Source of the DNA: Pseudomonas sp. TNT3
Lineage (GTDB): Bacteria > Pseudomonadota > Gammaproteobacteria > Pseudomonadales > Pseudomonadaceae
Direction: 5' to 3'
DNA: 64,000 bases
Assembly (NCBI RefSeq): GCF_010095445.2
Contig: NZ_WFGV02000039.1
Location: 1 to 64,000 of the forward strand
This document shows, in pieces, positions 63,254 through 64,000 of the stretch (position 1 is its first letter; each line of letters opens with the position of its first letter). The position numbers and the translations under genes were made by a program. The notes under the pieces were generated by a model. It saw only the letters and a list, made by a program, of their open reading frames with translations. It searched no databases and was not told the DNA's origin.

Positions 63254-64000
63254 AAAGATCGCGGCCTCTATTCACTCTGTAGTTTTCCTGATGGACCCGG
63301 ATCAAATTGTAGGAGTGAGCCTGCTCGCGATGGCGGTCTGATCGGCAACGGATTTTTTGCTGGTGTACATATCCATTCCTGCGGTTACGGCGGCTTCACC
63401 TGTGGGAGCCGAGCTTGCTCGCGATGGCGGCCTGATCGGCGGTGAGATTCTTGCTGGTGTACATATCCATTCCTGGGGTAACGGCTTCTATTGGTTTCGC
63501 CCTTACGGCGAGTCACTTTGAAAAGCGCAAAGTAACCAAAGCGCTCTTGCCCCTTTCGTCCGGTGCCTCGCCTGGGCTCGGCATTCCCTCGCTCCGGTCC
63601 TGCTCCGTGGGCCCGCCGCGATCGGCCATCCATGGCCGTGCGCGGCTAACCCGGCATCCTTGCCGGGTTGCCCACTGCGCAGAACCTGCGCTCGGCCTGC
63701 CGAGGGGGCAAGAAGATCAAGATCAAAAGCCAAAGCGAGGCGGCCTGACAGCCGACCTGACTTTCGGAGCGTGCGCGTTCTCCTGTGGGAGCCGAGCTTG
63801 CTCGCGATGGCGGCCTGACAGTCGCGCATTTCTGGCGGGTGTTCCCATATCAACTGTGGGAGCTGGCTTGCCAGCGATGACGGTCTGACAGCCAACCCAT
63901 ATCTCATTGATCCACCCGGATCAAACTGTAGGAGCGAGCCTGCTCGCGATAGCGGTCTGATCGGCGGTGAGATTCTTGCTGGTGTACATATCCATTCCTG
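63254..64000. repeat. Array of REP units and long intergenic repeat elements
   Basis: This 747-base stretch has no credible gene. It contains five REP arms in one orientation (GTGGGAGC or TGTAGGAG types, at about 63309, 63401, 63784, 63857 and 63928). The unit GCTGGTGTACATATCCATTC occurs three times (63361, 63454, 63980). A GC-rich element from about 63480 to 63750 begins with the GGCGAGTCACTTTGAAAAG type and continues through CCCGGCATCCTTGCCGGGTT. Similar blocks recur in P. fluorescens-group genomes. ORFs called here (63385-63633, 63442-63888, 63503-63907) are repeat artefacts. Confidence 0.88.

Noticed and set aside
63385..63907. Overlapping ORFs of 82, 134 and 148 codons
   Set aside because: They lie entirely in repeat elements seen across P. 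fluorescens-group genomes; no protein-like features.
63254..64000. CRISPR array
   Set aside because: Repeats are REP and long intergenic elements with irregular spacing and no unique equal-length spacers; no cas genes.

Overview
The window looks like the chromosome of a fluorescent-group Pseudomonas. The G+C is high, long blocks keep the gene order I recall from P. aeruginosa PAO1, a Fur-box/fagA-fumC-sodA operon is present, and most intergenic gaps hold the GTGGGAGC/TGTAGGAGC REP palindromes typical of the P. fluorescens group. No tRNA, rRNA, CRISPR array, IS transposase or prophage is visible.

Layout. (1) 1-11.1 kb, mostly plus strand: the mreC tail, mreD, maf, rng, a YhdP-family AsmA-like protein, a nitrilase-family hydrolase, tldD, yjgA (opposite strand) and pmbA. 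(2) 11.3-15.1 kb: the Fur-type iron-starvation operon fagA-fumC-orfX-sodA, followed by a ZIP metal transporter. (3) 15.1-22.2 kb, minus strand: npr-rapZ-ptsN-hpf-rpoN (nitrogen PTS and sigma-54) and lptB-lptA-lptC-kdsC-kdsD (LPS transport and Kdo synthesis). (4) 22.4-30.4 kb, plus strand: mlaFEDCB, a BolA-like gene, murA, hisG, hisD and hisC. (5) 30.5-32.6 kb: an accessory TonB-dependent siderophore receptor, broken by a one-base frameshift, with a large palindrome over its start. (6) 32.7-37.8 kb: algW, a Nif3-like gene, cysD and cysNC. (7) 37.8-40.4 kb: an AT-rich accessory cassette of three genes, flanked by diverged direct repeats that each contain a REP pair and the 3' end of the neighbouring acyltransferase gene. 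(8) 40.3-49.5 kb: acyltransferase, pta, a DUF3565 protein, slyD, gpx, an Old Yellow Enzyme homologue, a glycosyltransferase, cysZ and trxB. (9) 49.8-55.3 kb: an FAD amine/amino-acid oxidase, a polar amino-acid ABC transporter and a class III aminotransferase. (10) 55.5-58.6 kb: hopJ-like, DUF1244, folX, folE, folM (tetrahydromonapterin route) and a membrane-anchored ABM-domain protein. (11) 58.8-63.3 kb: a class II LitR-like MerR regulator, a PilZ-like protein, a short LOV photoreceptor, a flavodoxin, a class II aldolase and an alpha/beta hydrolase. (12) 63.3-64 kb: an array of intergenic repeats.

Most of the window is core envelope, regulatory and biosynthetic machinery. The strongest candidate for something undescribed is the cassette at about 38.0-40.2 kb. 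It encodes a two-TM protein, a 2-oxoglutarate/Fe(II) hydroxylase (currently frameshifted) and a glycine-rich hydrophobic protein with a Pro-rich, acidic, Cys-Cys C-terminus. The three genes are packed like one operon and inserted at a duplicated REP/acyltransferase tail. The second theme is the pairing of a cobalamin-site-less LitR-like regulator with a short LOV protein, near the folE/folX/folM genes.
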